This document shows positions 34,925 through 46,311 of a DNA stretch of 64,000 nucleotides, one piece after another. The notes below the pieces were generated by a model. That model did not search any database. It had not been told where the DNA came from and saw only the letters and a program-made list of their open reading frames with translations. Each line of letters starts with the position of its first letter. Positions within the stretch are counted from its first letter, which is position 1. The translations under genes and the position numbers were made by a program. This DNA comes from Plasmodium brasilianum (lineage: Eukaryota; Apicomplexa; Aconoidasida; Haemosporida; Plasmodiidae): NCBI RefSeq assembly GCF_023973825.1, contig NC_090124.1, positions 774,501 to 838,500 on the forward strand, given 5' to 3'.

Positions 34925-37270
34925 TTAAATATTTTGATACAAATTATGCGCATATTTAAGTGACGGCACATTGGGATGTTTTACTTCGGTGAATGTAACA
35001 CATTCCGGTTTGACAGAATTCCCCTTGAACTTTAAAAATGCTCCTTTATTTTTCATAATATCACAATAATTGGGGGCACTGAAAACAGTGTATAACTGAC
35101 CGTTTTGTTCAATGGAATATCCTTCATCTCTTACTTCATGTGATCGGATTATAAGAGTAAGATTATTTTTTTTTAAGAAATTTTCGGTAATATCCGTACC
35201 GAAAGAAAAGCCTATACCTCTTTTGGATGGTTTAAATCCTTTTTCTTCATTGGGATCTGACCATAACAAATCTGTCATAACTCCTTCATCTAATGGTTCA
35301 GTATTCCTATCAATTTTTTCAATATCTTCTAAAGTTGTATTAGTATTACTTGGAATACCTCCATGACATATAAAAATCGTTTTATTTAATACATATGCCA
35401 ATGGAAGAAATTTAAATGAATCCGAAAATAATACATGCATTTTTTCATCATATTTTTCTTGTAATTCTCCTAAAAAACCGTAAAGCTTGTTCATATTATC
35501 AGTTTCATGATTACCTCTTGTTAAATGTACATTATTTGGAAATGTTAATTTGGCTAAATATAAAAATATTATAACTTCACATGAGAAACTACCTCTATCA
35601 ACAAAATCACCATTAAATAAATAAGAATTATTTTCTGCTGGATAACCATTTATTTTCATTATATTTAATAAATCATAAAATTGTCCATGTATATCACCAC
35701 ATACAGTTAAAGTTTCTTCTGGTTGTAAATTTAAATAAACTAATGTAGGAAGTTCTTTTAACAATTTAATTATATCTAACACAATTGCACATACACATTT
35801 TTTATTTAATTTTTGTTTAGGTACACTTATATAGTCTACTACTTTTTTTAAAAAATCGATATTTAAATTATTTCGGTCATATATGGGGGCTTCTTCATTC
35901 TCTATTTTAAGTGTATCTAGAACTAATGTTTCGTAATATGGTATTTTTTGTTCTATTTCTATAGCTTTTTGAAACTGTTGCTCGAAAAGGAGCTTTTTAC
36001 ATTGTTTTTGTTTCATTTCAGAATTTTTATCTTTTGTTAATTTTAATACTTTTTGAAAACATTCAGACGCATTTTTTAAATCTGATAATAGTAAAAATGA
36101 ACACCCTTTTCTATAATATGCTTTTGCATAAAATGGATTAATTTTTATTGCTTCATCTATATCTTGTATAGATAAACCATAGTTTTCTAATTTCATATGA
36201 CAAAAGGATCTGTTTGTATAATATATATATAAATCCGTTTCGTTTATACTAATATAATCACTACTTTTTGATATAACACTATTTTTATAATATTCTATCA
36301 ATGCATTTTTATCTTCTTTATTTACTTGTATTTCACTAGACAATGTATCAGTTGTTATTTTATTTAATTTTTCTATATAACTAGGATCTTCTTCCTCATA
36401 ATATTTTTTTATTATATCAATGGCTCCAGTATAATACTTTTGAGAAATTACATAATTATTTTCTTTAAAATATTTATTTCCTAAATTTTTTAAAGCATCA
36501 CATATTTTTAACAATTCAATGCTTATATTCTTTTTTGACAAATTACACCTTTGGACAGGTTGATTTTCCTCTTCGTTCTGGTATTCCTCATCTTCTTCTC
36601 TGTTCTTTTCCTCCATCATATCATCATGTAATGTACCCAAGTTTGATGAATTGTCATTGGTACTTAAAGATTCCGCATGCTTAAAATGTTCATTTCCTAT
36701 GTTTTCACCCTCATGCGAGTAATTTTTTTGGTACTCACTTTGGCAGTCACTTCGGTAATCACTTCGGTAATCACTTCGGAAATCACTTTGGAAATCATTT
36801 CGGAAATCACTTTGGAAATCATTTCGGAAATCACTTCGGAAATCACTTTGGAAATCATTTCGGAAATCACTTCGGAAATCACTTTGGAAATCATTTCGGA
36901 AATCACTTCGGAAATCACTTCGGAAATCACTTTGATATCCATTTGGGCATCCATTTTGGTAATTCTTCTTCTTATTCTCATCGTCTATATTGTTCCTGCT
37001 AATATATTTCATTTTTTCTTCCGTGCGTGCGTTCTTTGTATGCGTTACTTCAACGTTCATCATAATTTCTTTACTTTTTGATAAATTGTTTTTATTACTA
37101 TATTCTGCGGCTTTTTTATTTATACATGGTATGTTCCTGTTTTCTTCCATCGCGTATATTATTTCTTCTCCTCCTTCGCACGTATCTTTTTCTAAATTAT
37201 TTTTATATTCCTTTAAATTTGTTTCTTCAATTTTAATACCATTGTTTATTTTTTCTGTTACGTATGCCAT
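34925..37270 (-). CDS. PP5: Serine/threonine protein phosphatase 5 with TPR domain
   Basis: 781 residues from ATG at 37270. An N-terminal extension of ~250 residues contains a SDFRNDFQ repeat. The TPR region follows (about residues 257-415). The first TPR helix pair (LKNLGNKYFKENNYVISQKY) is separated from NRSFCHMKLENYGLSIQDID by about 60 extra residues. The PPP catalytic domain (about 475-775) has all metal and phosphate motifs: GDIHGQ (about 524), GDFVDRG, RGNHE (about 584), HGGIP (about 635), SHE (about 712), and the SAPNYCD end. PP5 is a metal-dependent Ser/Thr phosphatase that docks on the Hsp90 C-terminus through its TPR and is autoinhibited by it. The extension and TPR insertion are parasite-specific relative to the ~500-residue human protein. 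Confidence 0.97.
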   Translation of the reverse strand: MAYVTEKINNGIKIEETNLKEYKNNLEKDTCEGGEEIIYAMEENRNIPCINKKAAEYSNKNNLSKSKEIMMNVEVTHTKNARTEEKMKYISRNNIDDENKKKNYQNGCPNGYQSDFRSDFRSDFRNDFQSDFRSDFRNDFQSDFRSDFRNDFQSDFRNDFQSDFRSDYRSDYRSDCQSEYQKNYSHEGENIGNEHFKHAESLSTNDNSSNLGTLHDDMMEEKNREEDEEYQNEEENQPVQRCNLSKKNISIELLKICDALKNLGNKYFKENNYVISQKYYTGAIDIIKKYYEEEDPSYIEKLNKITTDTLSSEIQVNKEDKNALIEYYKNSVISKSSDYISINETDLYIYYTNRSFCHMKLENYGLSIQDIDEAIKINPFYAKAYYRKGCSFLLLSDLKNASECFQKVLKLTKDKNSEMKQKQCKKLLFEQQFQKAIEIEQKIPYYETLVLDTLKIENEEAPIYDRNNLNIDFLKKVVDYISVPKQKLNKKCVCAIVLDIIKLLKELPTLVYLNLQPEETLTVCGDIHGQFYDLLNIMKINGYPAENNSYLFNGDFVDRGSFSCEVIIFLYLAKLTFPNNVHLTRGNHETDNMNKLYGFLGELQEKYDEKMHVLFSDSFKFLPLAYVLNKTIFICHGGIPSNTNTTLEDIEKIDRNTEPLDEGVMTDLLWSDPNEEKGFKPSKRGIGFSFGTDITENFLKKNNLTLIIRSHEVRDEGYSIEQNGQLYTVFSAPNYCDIMKNKGAFLKFKGNSVKPECVTFTEVKHPNVPSLKYAHNLYQNI
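36735..36945 (-). repeat. 12-bp coding tandem repeat (SDFR/NDFQ)
   Basis: TTCGGAAATCAC / TTTGGAAATCAT units on the + strand, about 17 copies, encoding Ser-Asp-Phe-Arg and Asn-Asp-Phe-Gln in the PP5 N-terminal extension. Confidence 0.9.
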
Positions 37271-37532
37271 TTGTTTTTTTGTTTTTTTTTTTTTTTTTTA
37301 AGGTGAACAATAATATCACGCTTGCGGGTACGTACGTATATTAAATATGTACATGTATATATGTCAATATATATATGTATATAAGTATATACATATAGAT
37401 TACATACATATATATATATTTTTTATGCATATGCAAGCATTACGTATATAATATATAAGTGTATCTTTTTACTGTTCTTACTTTGCTTCTCACTTTTTTG
37501 TCTTTTTGTTTTATTTATATATAAGTTTTAAT

Positions 37533-37571
<39 letters not shown>

Positions 37572-38030
37572 GTATCATCAAAATGTTCCTATTTATTATA
37601 GTATACGATCAAATGTATTTTTAATTTGACTGATTAATATTTAAAGTCTTTTTAAGCTGGTAAAAAGTTGATGTCATACATTTTGCTTCTTTCTCGTGTA
37701 GTTTAATTAAATATTCATTAATATAAAGTAATCATATGTTGGTATAAGGCTACGTATATATGCATATTTAACTATGCGTACATATATATATGTATATATG
37801 ATATATATATGATATATGCATATATATATATATATATACAATACATTTAATATTTAACATTTAATTCTTGCATGAACGTGGGGCAAAACAGGAAGGTAAA
37901 AGAATTTTAATTTTATAATATCAATGTAAATAATTTAAATTTAATAGCTTTAATAAATAATTCCTATTATTGGCAATTATTTTAATTGTTTTTTATTTTA
38001 CTTTTCTTTTACAAATATAAAACATGTAAG

Positions 38031-38065
<35 letters not shown>

Positions 38066-40804
38066 TTTCAATTTTGCTCAATGAGGTTTAAAAAAATGAA
38101 TAGAGTAGGGCATGTATTATAAATTATTTTAGGATATTAAAAGGAAAAGTGGGAAAAAAAAGTAAAAGGAAAAATGGGAATAGGCAAAATACAAAATATG
38201 CGAAAAAAATAAAAAAAAAATGATGAATACGAATATAATGATAAAAATTATAAAATCATGGAGGGGGAAACTTGGCAGTAAAAGGTTACTGTTCCGAAGA
38301 AAGAAAAAATATACAAGTCCTACCCATAGAACGAGATGAATTTATGTTGTTATGTAAATAATATTTATTCATTTAATTGGGTGCCATCATTTTTTTATTT
38401 AGTTTTGTTTTGACTTATAATATTTGTCGTATATATAAGCAAAAAGTAATTTGTTAAATTTCATTTATGTTTTCTCTTTCCAGCAGTCTTATGCATGTAG
38501 AGCTAATTTGGATGTGAATATGTGCTTATACATATGTACATATATGCCGATATATACATTTGTATATGTGCAGGAAGATGCAATTTAATGATCGTACGCA
38601 ACAGTCGTAAGGCTTATTTTTGTTTTTGTTTTTATTTTATTTTGTTTTTATTTTGTTTTTGTTTTTATTTTATTTTGTTTTTATTTTATTTTGTTTTTAT
38701 TTTATTTTTTTATTTTTTAATTTTTTTCTCATTCAATGTAATAAAAAGGTTAGCTGTAGAACAAATGCTATCCCGTACATAAAAGAACTCGTTATATTTA
38801 GTACACAGGTGTATTCCTTTAACCGTATTTGAATGATTAGAAATAATATAAGTTAAACAATTGCGTAGTTGTTGTCATTTTAACTGTATGTTAAAATAAA
38901 TGAAAAATAGTATGCACAAAAAGAATTGTAGTTTTTTAATTATGATATCATGCAAAATAGAAATATTCTTAGGCAATAACAGTGCGCACAATTTTTTTTT
39001 GAGCCATTTACAAAAATAAAATAAATAAATAAAATAATATATAAATGAAGGAGGAAAAAGTCCTTTACATAGAAGAAGATTTTTATGAATGGGTCATACG
39101 CTATATATACACGTACATAATATATACATACATATATACACATATATATATGCATGTATGTATAACGCCATATCAAAATTTAAGAACGTTTTCTTAGTCT
39201 AAACTTGCGCTGTGACAATATTATAAATTCGTTTTTCCTGAAAAAAATAATTATCGTATCAGTTGCTATATTCTAAAAAAATAGGCTAATTATTATGGAA
39301 AAAAAAAATTCAAGTATAATTCGCCATAAATCATGCTTAATATCGTATATGATTTGTCTGTACCGTTAACATGCGCTTACATACATACATGTACGTATAT
39401 ACATGTACATTTATAAATATGTACGTATAAACAGTTGTATTTATGTGTTTGGTTAAGTAGGTCAACTTTTTTTCTGTTTTGAGAAGGGGCAAAATGACAA
39501 GAAATGGAGAAATAGCTGTTCTTTATGTGATATTAACAATAGTTATGAAGAATAAATAATACGTAAGTAATGTATAAATAATACATATGTAATGTATAAA
39601 TAATACATGCATAATACATAAATAATAAATGCGTAATGTATAAATAATACATATGTAATGTATAAATAATACATACGAACTGCATAAATAATACATACAA
39701 AATGCATAAATGATATATACAAAATGTATAAATGATATATACAAAATGCATAAATAATACATATGTAATGTATAAATAATACATACGAAATGCATAAATG
39801 ATATATACAAAATGCATAAATAATACATATGTAATGTATAAATAATACATACGAAATGCATAAATGATATATACAAAATGCATAAATAATACATACGAAA
39901 TGCATAAAACTTTTTAAATTTACTTTACTTGTGTGTCAAATGAAAAGTAAAAATTTAAGTTTCATGAAAGGTAAGAGGAATTTGTTATGCGCTGTGTTTC
40001 AAAAATTTTTTGATTTTTCATGTGAAGAATAATTCGCAAAAATGATGAGATATTTGTTAGGGATACAAAAAACAAATAAAAAGAAATAAATAATAAATGC
40101 GCAAAACAATGATAAAATTTCACACAGAATTCTTCTTTTCCCCTCATTATGCGCATATACATTTTTGTATATATATAAATACATATACATGCAAAAATTA
40201 TATACCTGTCAGGAAAAATATGAATAAGAGATAATTTTTTTTATGGAAGTATTCTGTGAAATGAAATACAAGTATTAATTAAATTAAGGAAAGGAACATA
40301 TGTTATAAAGAAGCATAAATCATTTTTGTCCTTATATAAAGGCAATATGTGAAGAATTAAATGAATTATTACTAGCTAAATAAGAATAGTTTAACATCAA
40401 ATACAATCTGTTCCTCCGATGTATACAAAAAAATATTTTTGGGGTAATAAAAAATTTCCTGTTTGATTGATTTATTCGTTTTAATCATTTTTTTTATTTT
40501 AATTACTTAAATTTTTTTTATTTTATCTTTCACGTTTAATGAGAGTACGGTATGATCTCTAATGTAACATATATTTTTATCCGTCCAATGCAAACATATT
40601 TTTTTAATTTTTTTTTATATCATGTACGTATTATTATTAATGAGAGGGAATCCACTACAATTTATTTTTTCCAACGACTGTATCATTAGCTACGTTTTTG
40701 GAAAAATTTTGTCATAATCTTTTTGTCTGTAGTAAAAGTAAAGAAATTAAAAGTAAAGAAGTTAAAATTAATAAAAAAAAAGAATAAGATAATTTTTTAT
40801 TTAA
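37271..40804. other. 3.5-kb intergenic stretch left of the tRNA gene
   Basis: Holds the PP5 promoter side, poly(A) at about 38034-38061, a TTTTGTTTTTATTTTA low-complexity patch (38617-38715) and a 22-bp repeat (39549-39907). No protein gene recognised. Confidence 0.55.
39549..39907. repeat. 22-bp intergenic tandem repeat
   Basis: ATAAATAATACATATGTAATGT units, about 16 copies with variants. All three minus-strand frames stay open through it, so the long frames there are artefacts of the repeat. Confidence 0.9.
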
Positions 40805-40876
40805 GCCATCTTAGCACAGTTGGTAATGCGTTTGATTCGTAATCAAAAGATCGTGGGTTCGACTCCCACAGGTGGC
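40805..40876 (+). tRNA. tRNA-Thr (anticodon CGU)
   Basis: A 72-nt cloverleaf. Acceptor GCCATCT pairs with AGGTGGC (one T-G wobble). The anticodon stem TTTGA/TCAAA encloses loop TTCGTAA, so the anticodon is CGT (reads ACG, Thr). T arm is GTGGG-TTCGACT-CCCAC. The internal Pol III A box (TAGCACAGTTGG) and B box (GGTTCGACTCC) match consensus. There is no intron and no encoded CCA. The first run of four T downstream is only at 41044, so the primary 3' trailer may be long. Confidence 0.96.
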
Positions 40877-42332
40877 TTTGCTTCATTAAAAGCAAGGGTG
40901 TAAATTGAATTAAAATAATAAGATAGAATATAAGCCAACTATGAATATTATATTAGAATATTACTATTACTAATAAGTAAAATAATAAGTAATAGTAATA
41001 ATAATATACAAATAATAATATATTGTAAATATTATATAGGGAATTTTAAAAAATTCAAAATAAGTTTACAGTGTAAAAATTAAAAACTTATATATTTAAA
41101 TGAAGAAAACATAAGTGCCAAATTCATTAAGAGGGAAAATAATTCATGAAAATATATGGAAAATATAAAAATGTTAGCATATTAATATATATTAATTTTT
41201 TTAGTACGTATTAAAGCGATGAAAGAATAAACAAACACTACCACCACATCACATATAATAAATTGGCTGTTCCACTAAGGAACGGTAAGAATAATTTATT
41301 TATATTACAAATACAGTTTAGTGTTGTACATGCATAAATAAGTGGGAGATAATCAATTTAACTATAAAATACTTTTATATATACATATATAATATATGTG
41401 TACTTCTTATTCTGCCTTTTTGGTACAAAGAAAAGGCTGTTTCAAATTTTAATAAAAAGTAAACCAAATAGAGTAAAAACTGCTTTTTTTTTTTTTCTTT
41501 TCAAACAAAAATAGTCGAGAACAAACTTCTTCTTTATAGTAAAATATATAGAAGGGCACAGCAAAATGATTTTGAAAAAGTCCATTTTACTTGTTAATGA
41601 AGTGTGTTATTAAATCTTTATACAGTAAATTAAAACGGACAAAAAACTTATACTTGTAAAGAAGGGGAAAAAGTTCGATATATTTTTCCGTAAAGAAGGG
41701 GAAAAAGTTCGATATATTTTTCCGTAAAGAAGGGGAAAAAGTTCGATATATTTTTCCGTAAAGAAGGAGAATAAGTTTGATATATTTTTCCGTAAAAAAG
41801 GAGAATAAGTTTGATATATTTTTCCGTAAAAAAGGAGAATAAGTTTGATATATTTTTCCGTAAAAAAGGAGAATAAGTTTGATATATTTTTCCATAAAAA
41901 AGGAGAATATGTTCGATGCGTATTTTCCCCTCTAATAGCTAAAGAGACATAGCAGTACTTAAAAATTATCATCATATATATCTGCATAAGTGGTTGGGAT
42001 GAAACTGGTCATATTTTTACTTTTTCAAAAAGGATAGTAAAAAAAAAAAAAATAAATGAAATATATTTGTAGACCTTAAAAAAAGGGTAACTAAAAATCA
42101 TGGGGGATTAATACATACGTACGTACATGTATATATATGTTCATTTACGTGTAATACAAATATTTGGTTCATGTTTTTTGTCGTGAAGATAAGCAAAAAA
42201 AAAAAAAATAAAATAAAATAATAAAGTAAATGTCAGCGGCGTAAACTAAAAAATTGGAGTAATTCAAAAGGATACCATTTACAAAGTGTATTTTTTTTAT
42301 TTTCTTTTTTGTAATTTTTGTCAAATTTTTAA

Positions 42333-42371
<39 letters not shown>

Positions 42372-42522
42372 TAAATGAAATTTGATAGTATATAAAATTC
42401 TGAAGGTCCCGCACACCGCTTATGGGAATGAATATACTTATTTATGTACGCGTGCATATGCATTTGTATGCATGTGTATCTTCCTGTGTGTTTACCCCTT
42501 TCTCGCTTTCCTACGTTTGAGT
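40877..42522. other. Intergenic with a 34-bp repeat
   Basis: Follows the tRNA gene and includes the 3' side of the SET/MYND gene. Holds a 34-bp repeat (41656-41905) and a poly(A) tract (about 42340-42367). No gene recognised. Confidence 0.55.
41656..41905. repeat. 34-bp intergenic tandem repeat
   Basis: GTAAAGAAGGGGAAAAAGTT... units of 34 bp, about seven copies in two variant groups (GGGGAAAAAGTTCG and GGAGAATAAGTTTG). Period not a multiple of three; overlapping minus-strand frames are repeat artefacts. Confidence 0.9.
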
Positions 42523-44049
42523 CTAATACTTGTTCGTGTAGAGGAACTTCTCCAAATCCTTGTAAATGGGGGAGTCGGGTCCATAAGTCTTTATGATATT
42601 TTTTTTTGCCTTGTGAATGAGGCTAAGGCCTTCCGATTTCAAATCAAGAAATAAAGCTAGCTTACCTGTTAAGAAAATATAATAACCATAGATGGGCGAA
42701 TATTTCCCATACGATATTTCAATAGATTTAACATACTGGTTAGCAATATTATAAGCTAATTTAAATTCTTGTAGTTGTATGGATATGTATAAGATTTTTG
42801 CTCTCATTTTTTGTAATGAATATCTTGCATGATGATAAAAATTGGTCAAATAATCAATTTTTGATTTTATTTTATTTAAAGACTGTAAAACACTTTTATT
42901 GTCATAGGAATATTTTTCATTAAATAACGTATCTAAATATATGGTCTCTTTAACAGTTTCCTTTTCTTTTTCTATTAAACTTTTTATAATATTTTCATGT
43001 ACTTCTCCTTTACACAACATACATTTCCATGTATTTTCATTTGCTTTTTTTAAAATCGGATAGGTTTTAAAATTATTTTTATTAAGATAACAAGGTTTTC
43101 TTTCCAGTTCTGATATTAAAACGATTTCCATATAACTTAAAAACTTTTTACAATTTTCTGAACTTGTACATACAAATTCAGTATTAAATATATTGTGACA
43201 TTCGGATGCAATATTAACTTTACATAATTTACATGAACATGTAAAAAAATATTGATCCATACATATTGATAATCTCGTATTTTTATCAAATGCTATGTCA
43301 ATATAACTAATCGTTAATTCTTCTCCTGGATATACATCCATTAATGTTTTTATGTATAATTTTTGATTTTTAAAAATTGTTACACAATTACTTAAACAAG
43401 AATGATTAAAAAATGGAACAGGTTTTTTGTAAAAACCTAAAGCAGCTGGCTCTAACTCATTATCAATTATTTGTAATGTATTCTTTGATATTTTTACAAA
43501 CTTTTCAATAATATTCTTAAGTATACTCTCATTATCTTCAAAATTATTGAATATTTTTTTTTTCCTACTCATTAATGCTACTGCAACTATATAAGCAGGG
43601 TATTTTAAATTTTCATATTTTTCTTTTGTTAATTCACTAATACTACCACAATAATCATAAAAATTAAAATGATTCAAATAACAGTTGATAACTAATCTCA
43701 TAGTAATAGATGGACAATATTTATCAAAAATATTTGATTTAAATATTTCACATTCTTCTCTGTGTAATTTCCACGCTCGCTCTAAACATATTTCACTACA
43801 GTATACCACATATTTGCAGTTAGGACAATATATACATTTGTTAAACTTCTCAAAACAGTAGAAGCACATATTTATTATTTTATAATTATTCTTTTTGTTA
43901 TCCGCGTCTATTATTCTCGGTGTCATATACTTTACGCACAGCGGAATAAATATTTCTGGATGCGATTCCACTATGCAATACCCTGCGCGCATTTGACTTA
44001 ACGCAACTACGCATTTACCCCTATCTTCCTTGTACTCTATTTTGTACAT
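42523..44049 (-). CDS. SET6: SET/MYND-domain protein (SMYD-like; Plasmodium SET6 type)
   Basis: 508 residues from ATG at 44049. A MYND zinc finger lies at about residues 60-100: MCFYCFEKF...CPNC...VVYCSEICLERAW...HREEC, with the Cys-Cys/Cys-Cys/Cys-Cys/His-Cys order. The SET core follows: NHSCLSNC (about 215) and GEELTISYID (about 246), then a post-SET Cys cluster (FTCSCKLC). The helical C-terminal third resembles the TPR-like end of SMYD proteins. SMYD enzymes transfer methyl from S-adenosylmethionine to lysine in histones or other proteins; substrate and compartment cannot be told from sequence. From memory this is the PF3D7_1355300 (SET6) type, next to the RAP and MCM6 genes. The name rests on that synteny. 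Confidence 0.93.
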   Translation of the reverse strand: MYKIEYKEDRGKCVVALSQMRAGYCIVESHPEIFIPLCVKYMTPRIIDADNKKNNYKIINMCFYCFEKFNKCIYCPNCKYVVYCSEICLERAWKLHREECEIFKSNIFDKYCPSITMRLVINCYLNHFNFYDYCGSISELTKEKYENLKYPAYIVAVALMSRKKKIFNNFEDNESILKNIIEKFVKISKNTLQIIDNELEPAALGFYKKPVPFFNHSCLSNCVTIFKNQKLYIKTLMDVYPGEELTISYIDIAFDKNTRLSICMDQYFFTCSCKLCKVNIASECHNIFNTEFVCTSSENCKKFLSYMEIVLISELERKPCYLNKNNFKTYPILKKANENTWKCMLCKGEVHENIIKSLIEKEKETVKETIYLDTLFNEKYSYDNKSVLQSLNKIKSKIDYLTNFYHHARYSLQKMRAKILYISIQLQEFKLAYNIANQYVKSIEISYGKYSPIYGYYIFLTGKLALFLDLKSEGLSLIHKAKKNIIKTYGPDSPIYKDLEKFLYTNKY

Positions 44050-44294
44050 AGTGATAACATGTGGGAGGCATGTGAAAGGATATATTCAGATAGACCCTTC
44101 AAAGGGAAGTTATTTCAATGGGGAAAATATATATATATATATGTATATCAGTGGGAATGTGTTCAAAAGAAAAATTTACTTTTGCATGTTTTCTCTTAAT
44201 TTTAGCGGTATTCAGAGGGGACGAAACGAGCTCATGTATTGCGCTGGACTCTATGTTTGTCCCTTCCCCCCCCAATATGAAGATCCTCCTTATT

Positions 44295-44630
44295 GGAAGC
44301 TACTCCTTTTGGAAGCTACTCCTTTTGTAAGCTACTCCTTTTGGAAGCTATTCCTTTTGGAAGCTACTCCTTTTGGAAGCTATTCCTTTTGAAAGCTACT
44401 CCTTTTGGAAGCTACTCCTTTTGGAAGCTATTCCTTTTGGAAGCTACTCCTTTTGGAAGCTACTCCTTTTGGAAGCTACTCCTTTTGGAAGCTACTCCTT
44501 TTGGAAGCTATTCCTTTTGGAAGCTACTCCTTTTGGAAGCTACTCCTTTTGGAAGCTGCTCTTTTCGGAAGCTATGCCTTTTAGAAGCTGCTCTTTTCGG
44601 AAGCTATGCCTTTTAGAAGCTACTCCCATC
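44295..44630. repeat. 16-bp minisatellite, GC-richer than its surroundings
   Basis: GGAAGCTACTCCTTTT units, about 20 copies, with the last ones diverged (GGAAGCTATGCCTTTT, AGAAGCTGCTCTTTTC). The unit has no stop in any forward frame, giving a 16-residue repeat in all three frames. Confidence 0.93.
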
Positions 44631-44998
44631 CTATTCGCTTCTTCTTCGATTTCCCTCACTGCGACGCCTTAAAGAGCTACGCCTTTTTTTTAATACCTTA
44701 AAAATTTTTCTTCTCAAAAAAAAAAGTAAAAAATATTACATGAGAAATTGAGCTGAAAAGTTTCTAAATTTATACTCTCGGTATTTTGACAATAATACAT
44801 TTCACATAACAATATTACATTTTTCAAAAAAAAAAAAAAAATTTAATTTTTCAAATAATTGAGCACAAAAAGATCAGAAATTATACCCAAATGTACCTTT
44901 TTTTTTCCATTAAAAAATGTTGTTTTGTTTTGGCATTAAAATGAATGCTAGCAAACTTGTTTCATTAAAAATGTTATCTGTGAGTATATGGATGGATA

Positions 44999-45038
<40 letters not shown>

Positions 45039-45231
45039 TTTTTTCTCACGTTAGAGTAATAAGCCATATGTGTTTATGATTACTCCATGTTAATATTTTT
45101 TCCTTCTAGTTTCACCTGGGTACCCTCATTATTGTCATTTTTCAATTCTAGCATAAAATTCCGGCGTCGTAAAAAAATTCTACTAAAGTGCTGCGGGTAA
45201 AAATATATATATACCATAAAGTAGAAACACA

Positions 45232-45268
<37 letters not shown>

Positions 45269-45272
<4 letters not shown>

Positions 45273-45478
45273 AAGTTATGTATATATGTATAAACATGTT
45301 ATGTATATATGTATAAACATGTTATGTATATATGTATAAACATGTTATGTATATATGTATAAACATGTTATGTATATATGTATAAACAAGTTATGTATAT
45401 ATGTATAAACATGTTATGTATATATGTATAAACATGTTATGTATATATGTATAAACATGTTATGTATATATGTATAAA
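45269..45478. repeat. 23-bp intergenic tandem repeat
   Basis: AAACATGTTATGTATATATG-TAT units of 23 bp, nine nearly perfect copies (two carry AAACAAG). Confidence 0.93.
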
Positions 45479-46311
45479 AATGCATATGTATTAATTTTAT
45501 GTGCACTGTGATTTTATCTTTGCCTTACTAAGAAGACCTCCCAAAATCCATCATATAATAACTAAGGTGGTGAAGAACGGCTTAAAAAAAAAAAAAAAGC
45601 AGCTTCCATTTAAACACTATTTTTCCATAGAAATGAAGAGAGATAGTTGAATTTTTTAATCAAAAAGAGGGAAAATAATATATTCCAGTATCTCAGAAGT
45701 AGATCAAGGGTTAGGAATGGGGAACGTAGATATAATATATATATATATATACATTTATATTAACAATACACATGTAAAGCTGATGAGATAAAAAATTAAT
45801 CATAATTCGGGGAAACTGCGAAAGATATAGCATTCTCGAAAGAAAAAAAAAAATAAGGGAATAGAAGCAATTTACGTGTAACTTTGTAACAGCTTTTTTT
45901 TTTTTTTTTTTTTTTTTTTGGAAGTAGAGTATGTTTCGTGTTCTGCTCAACTGTACTCCCTTATATTATTTTGTTGTGTTTTGTTTTACTTTGTCCTTTT
46001 TTTCCATTTTCCTTTCTTTTAATCTTTCAAAAAGTTATACCCTCAGTTAGTCAGAAGTGTAGGACGTTGGCTCTTTTAGGACATTACGAAAAATTATTGT
46101 TTAGTGTTGTTCCCGTATACATATGCATAAGTATGAGAATATATATACCCTTCATCATACGGCAAGTACATATGAACATGCGTTTGTGTGAGTCCGTACC
46201 ATTTCCTATCATTGTAGTGCATATTGACCCCCGTTTGCGCTATAAATAATACATAAATACGCGAATATATACGTACATTCAAGGTAAGGATGACGGGGTA
46301 GGGGCAAAAAT

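Larger units (their letters stand above)
44050..46311. other. Divergent promoter region with two minisatellites
   Basis: Lies between the minus-strand SET/MYND gene and the plus-strand RAP gene. Holds a GC-richer 16-bp repeat (44295-44630), a 23-bp repeat (45269-45478), and poly(A)/poly(T) tracts (45028-45045, 45894-45919). No convincing gene. Confidence 0.6.

Noticed and set aside
39523..39905. Three long Tyr/Ile/Cys-rich minus-strand frames
   Set aside because: All three frames are open only because the 22-bp repeat contains no stop; the composition is repeat-driven.
41587..41987. Minus-strand frames encoding FTEKYIKLILL-type repeats
   Set aside because: Generated by the 34-bp repeat in two frames; no start context, splice site or flanking coding sequence.
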